Below, piece after piece: positions 47,142 to 48,576 of a stretch of 48,576 nucleotides of DNA (position 1 is its first letter; each line of letters opens with the position of its first letter). The notes under the pieces are model-generated. The model was given only the letters and a program-made list of their open reading frames with translations, was not told the DNA's origin and made no database searches. Position numbers and translations under genes: made by a program. This stretch comes from a virus, in the IMG/VR virus record IMGVR_UViG_3300027513_000022, positions 1 through 48,576 of that record, one strand, 5' to 3'.

Positions 47142-48101
47142 ATGGGCGACGGCGCGCATAGCGGCAAGCCGGACGGCCGGAAGAACTTCGTCGACGGCGT
47201 CCTGATGAAGTCTGACAGCGGCGCCGACCCCGCGTACTACTACAAAAAGCGCGAGGCCGAGGCGCGCCTCGGGCGCCCGCTGACGACCGAGGAATTCCAG
47301 CGCGACCACTACGCGGGGCCTGGCGAGGACGCCGAGGGCTGGACCTCCGGAACGTCGATCTTCGACCCGGTCCTCTGCGAGCTACTCGTGCGCTGGTTCT
47401 CGCCGCCAGGCGGAGCCGTGCTCGACCCGTTCGCGGGCGGCGCCACGCGCGGGATCGTCGCCGGCGTTCTCGGCCGCCGCTACCTCGGCGTCGACCTGCG
47501 GCCCGAGCAGGTCGCGGCCAACGAGGCGCAGGCCGACGCGATCGTCGGGCCCGGGCACGTCCGGCCGGAGTGGATCGTCGGCGACTCGGCGGAGCTCCCG
47601 GCGCTCGTCCCTCCCGGCTACGCGGCCGACCTGGTCCTGTCGTGCCCGCCGTACGCGGACCTCGAGCGGTACAGCGACGACCCGCGCGACGTCTCGACGC
47701 TGCCGTACGACGAGTTCTCCGCGGCCTACCGACGCATCGTCGCGGCCTCCGTCGCGCTGCTCCGGCCGGACCGCTTCGTCGCCTGGGTCGTCGGCGATAT
47801 GCGCGACGCGCGCGGTATCTACCGCGACTTCCCAGGCCTGACCGTCTCCGCGTTCCGCGACGCCGGCGCAGAGCTCTACAACTGGGGCATCCTCGTCACG
47901 GCGCTCGGGTCGCTACCCATCCGCGCCGGCCGAGCCTTCGCCGCCGCGCGCAAGCTCGGCAAGACGCACCAGGACGTCCTGGTCTTCGTGAAGGGCGACC
48001 CGGCCGCGGCTGCCGCCGCCTGCGGCGACCTCGCCGACGAGGACCTCGCACTGCCGGCAACCGCGGCGATCCCCGGAGTCGAGGAGTACACCGCGCCGTG
48101 A
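47142..48101 (+). CDS. DNA N4/N6-type methyltransferase
   Basis: A 319-residue protein from ATG 47142. Motif IV is LSCPPYADLERY (about residues 166-177), with SCPPY as the amino-methyltransferase signature. The SAM motif is VLDPFAGGATRGIVA at about 93-107. TSIFDPVLCELLVRWFSPPG and RRYLGVDLRPEQVAANE complete the fold. Other landmarks: FVAWVVGDMRDARG and KTHQDVLVFVKG. It methylates adenine N6 or cytosine N4. In related phages this core is fused behind the ParB-like domain now at 46080. Its start lies next to the 10-G tract. The stop overlaps the next gene. Confidence 0.8.
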   Translation: MGDGAHSGKPDGRKNFVDGVLMKSDSGADPAYYYKKREAEARLGRPLTTEEFQRDHYAGPGEDAEGWTSGTSIFDPVLCELLVRWFSPPGGAVLDPFAGGATRGIVAGVLGRRYLGVDLRPEQVAANEAQADAIVGPGHVRPEWIVGDSAELPALVPPGYAADLVLSCPPYADLERYSDDPRDVSTLPYDEFSAAYRRIVAASVALLRPDRFVAWVVGDMRDARGIYRDFPGLTVSAFRDAGAELYNWGILVTALGSLPIRAGRAFAAARKLGKTHQDVLVFVKGDPAAAAAACGDLADEDLALPATAAIPGVEEYTAP

Positions 48102-48576
48102 GCGCGCTCCCCTGGGACGCGCCGCCAGTCGTCGAGCGCCACGGCCGCTTCGTCGTCGTCCGCGAGGATCTCGTCGAGGGCGGCTCCAAGACGCGCTTCC
48201 TACCGGGCCTCGTCCGCGGCGCCGGCGAGGTCGTCTACGGCGGCCCGTTCTGCGGCGGCGCCGCGCTCGCGCTCTCGGTGATCGGGAAGCACCTCGGCTT
48301 CCGAACGTCGCTCTTCTACGCGCGCCGTAAGGTGATGCACCGCCGCCAGCTCGCCGCGCAGGCGAACGGCGCCCGGCTGTTCCTGGTCAAGTTCGGGCGG
48401 CTCTCCAACGTGCAGGCGAAGGCGCGGCGCTACGCGGCCGAGGCCGGCGCGCGCTTCCTCCCGATGGGCTTCGACGAGCCGGCCGCCGAGGAGCCCTTCG
48501 TCGCCTTCATGGCCGGCCGCGTCCGCCCGCTCGTCGGTGACCCGCCCGAGGTCTGGTGCGCGACCGGCTCCGGGAT
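48098..48576 (+). CDS. PLP-dependent enzyme-like protein, C-terminus cut by window edge
   Basis: From GTG 48098 (GTGA overlap), 159 residues are visible. The pattern fits the ACC deaminase / D-cysteine desulfhydrase group: VVREDLVEGGSKTRFLPGLV with the probable PLP lysine, VVYGGPFCGGAALALSVIGK, FRTSLFYARRKVMHRRQLAA, then FGRLSNVQAKARRYAAEAGA and VWCATGSG. In phages similar proteins are found beside ParB-like/methyltransferase and packaging genes. The substrate is unknown. It could serve base modification or nucleotide-linked metabolism. The reading frame is open to the window end. Confidence 0.6.
   Translation, partial: MSALPWDAPPVVERHGRFVVVREDLVEGGSKTRFLPGLVRGAGEVVYGGPFCGGAALALSVIGKHLGFRTSLFYARRKVMHRRQLAAQANGARLFLVKFGRLSNVQAKARRYAAEAGARFLPMGFDEPAAEEPFVAFMAGRVRPLVGDPPEVWCATGSG

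Overview
This 48.6 kb window is most of the genome of a tailed double-stranded DNA phage (siphovirus-like) or prophage of a very GC-rich bacterium. The genes have strong G/C bias at third codon positions, many GTG and TTG starts, and pervasive ATGA/GTGA/TTGA stop-start overlaps. The host cannot be named from the sequence. No large terminase or portal is present. The left edge cuts the C-terminus of a Mu F-like head morphogenesis protein and the right edge cuts a PLP-enzyme-like gene, so the missing packaging genes probably lie across the ends of a circular or permuted map.

Layout. (1) 2-22412, plus strand: virion morphogenesis in canonical order. This runs head morphogenesis, prohead protease, major capsid, small head proteins, head-tail connectors, tail terminator, tail tube, tail chaperones (probable -1 frameshift), tape measure, LamG-type virion protein, a repeat-bearing distal tail protein, a tail tip resembling gene transfer agents (BR0599-like hub, NlpC/P60 peptidase, large tip protein), fibre genes, and a uracil-DNA-glycosylase-like gene. 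(2) 22396-27163, minus strand: one tightly overlapped operon with a RuvC-like resolvase, a Rad50/SbcC-like ATPase, a DUF4326 protein, a zinc ribbon and several micro-ORFs. (3) 27366-48576, plus strand: an XRE-type regulator, SNF2-like helicase, prim-pol, UvrD-like helicase carrying an intein, many unknown small genes, a DUF5131 protein, a transposase remnant, a C5-cytosine methyltransferase with a second coding frame, a large unknown protein, and a ParB-like/N-methyltransferase pair split by an antisense gene.

How the genes work together. Regions 2 and 3 diverge from a 200 bp switch (27164-27365) and supply replication, recombination and DNA modification. Region 1 builds the particle. Only the two most abundant structural proteins, capsid and tail tube, are preceded by a shared leader containing a TTGGTC-loop hairpin exactly 54 nt before the start codon. 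Each of these modules is also followed by a long GC-rich hairpin, which suggests expression units separated from the rest of the late operon.

Most notable points: the UvrD intein at a helicase motif with a GIY-YIG-like insert; a 7-nt frame break in that helicase's Walker A; poly-G tracts of 9 and 10 in the split ParB-methyltransferase locus; two family-like reading frames in the C5-methyltransferase; and the shared structural leaders. No endolysin/holin cassette, integrase, DNA polymerase, tRNA or CRISPR array was recognised.
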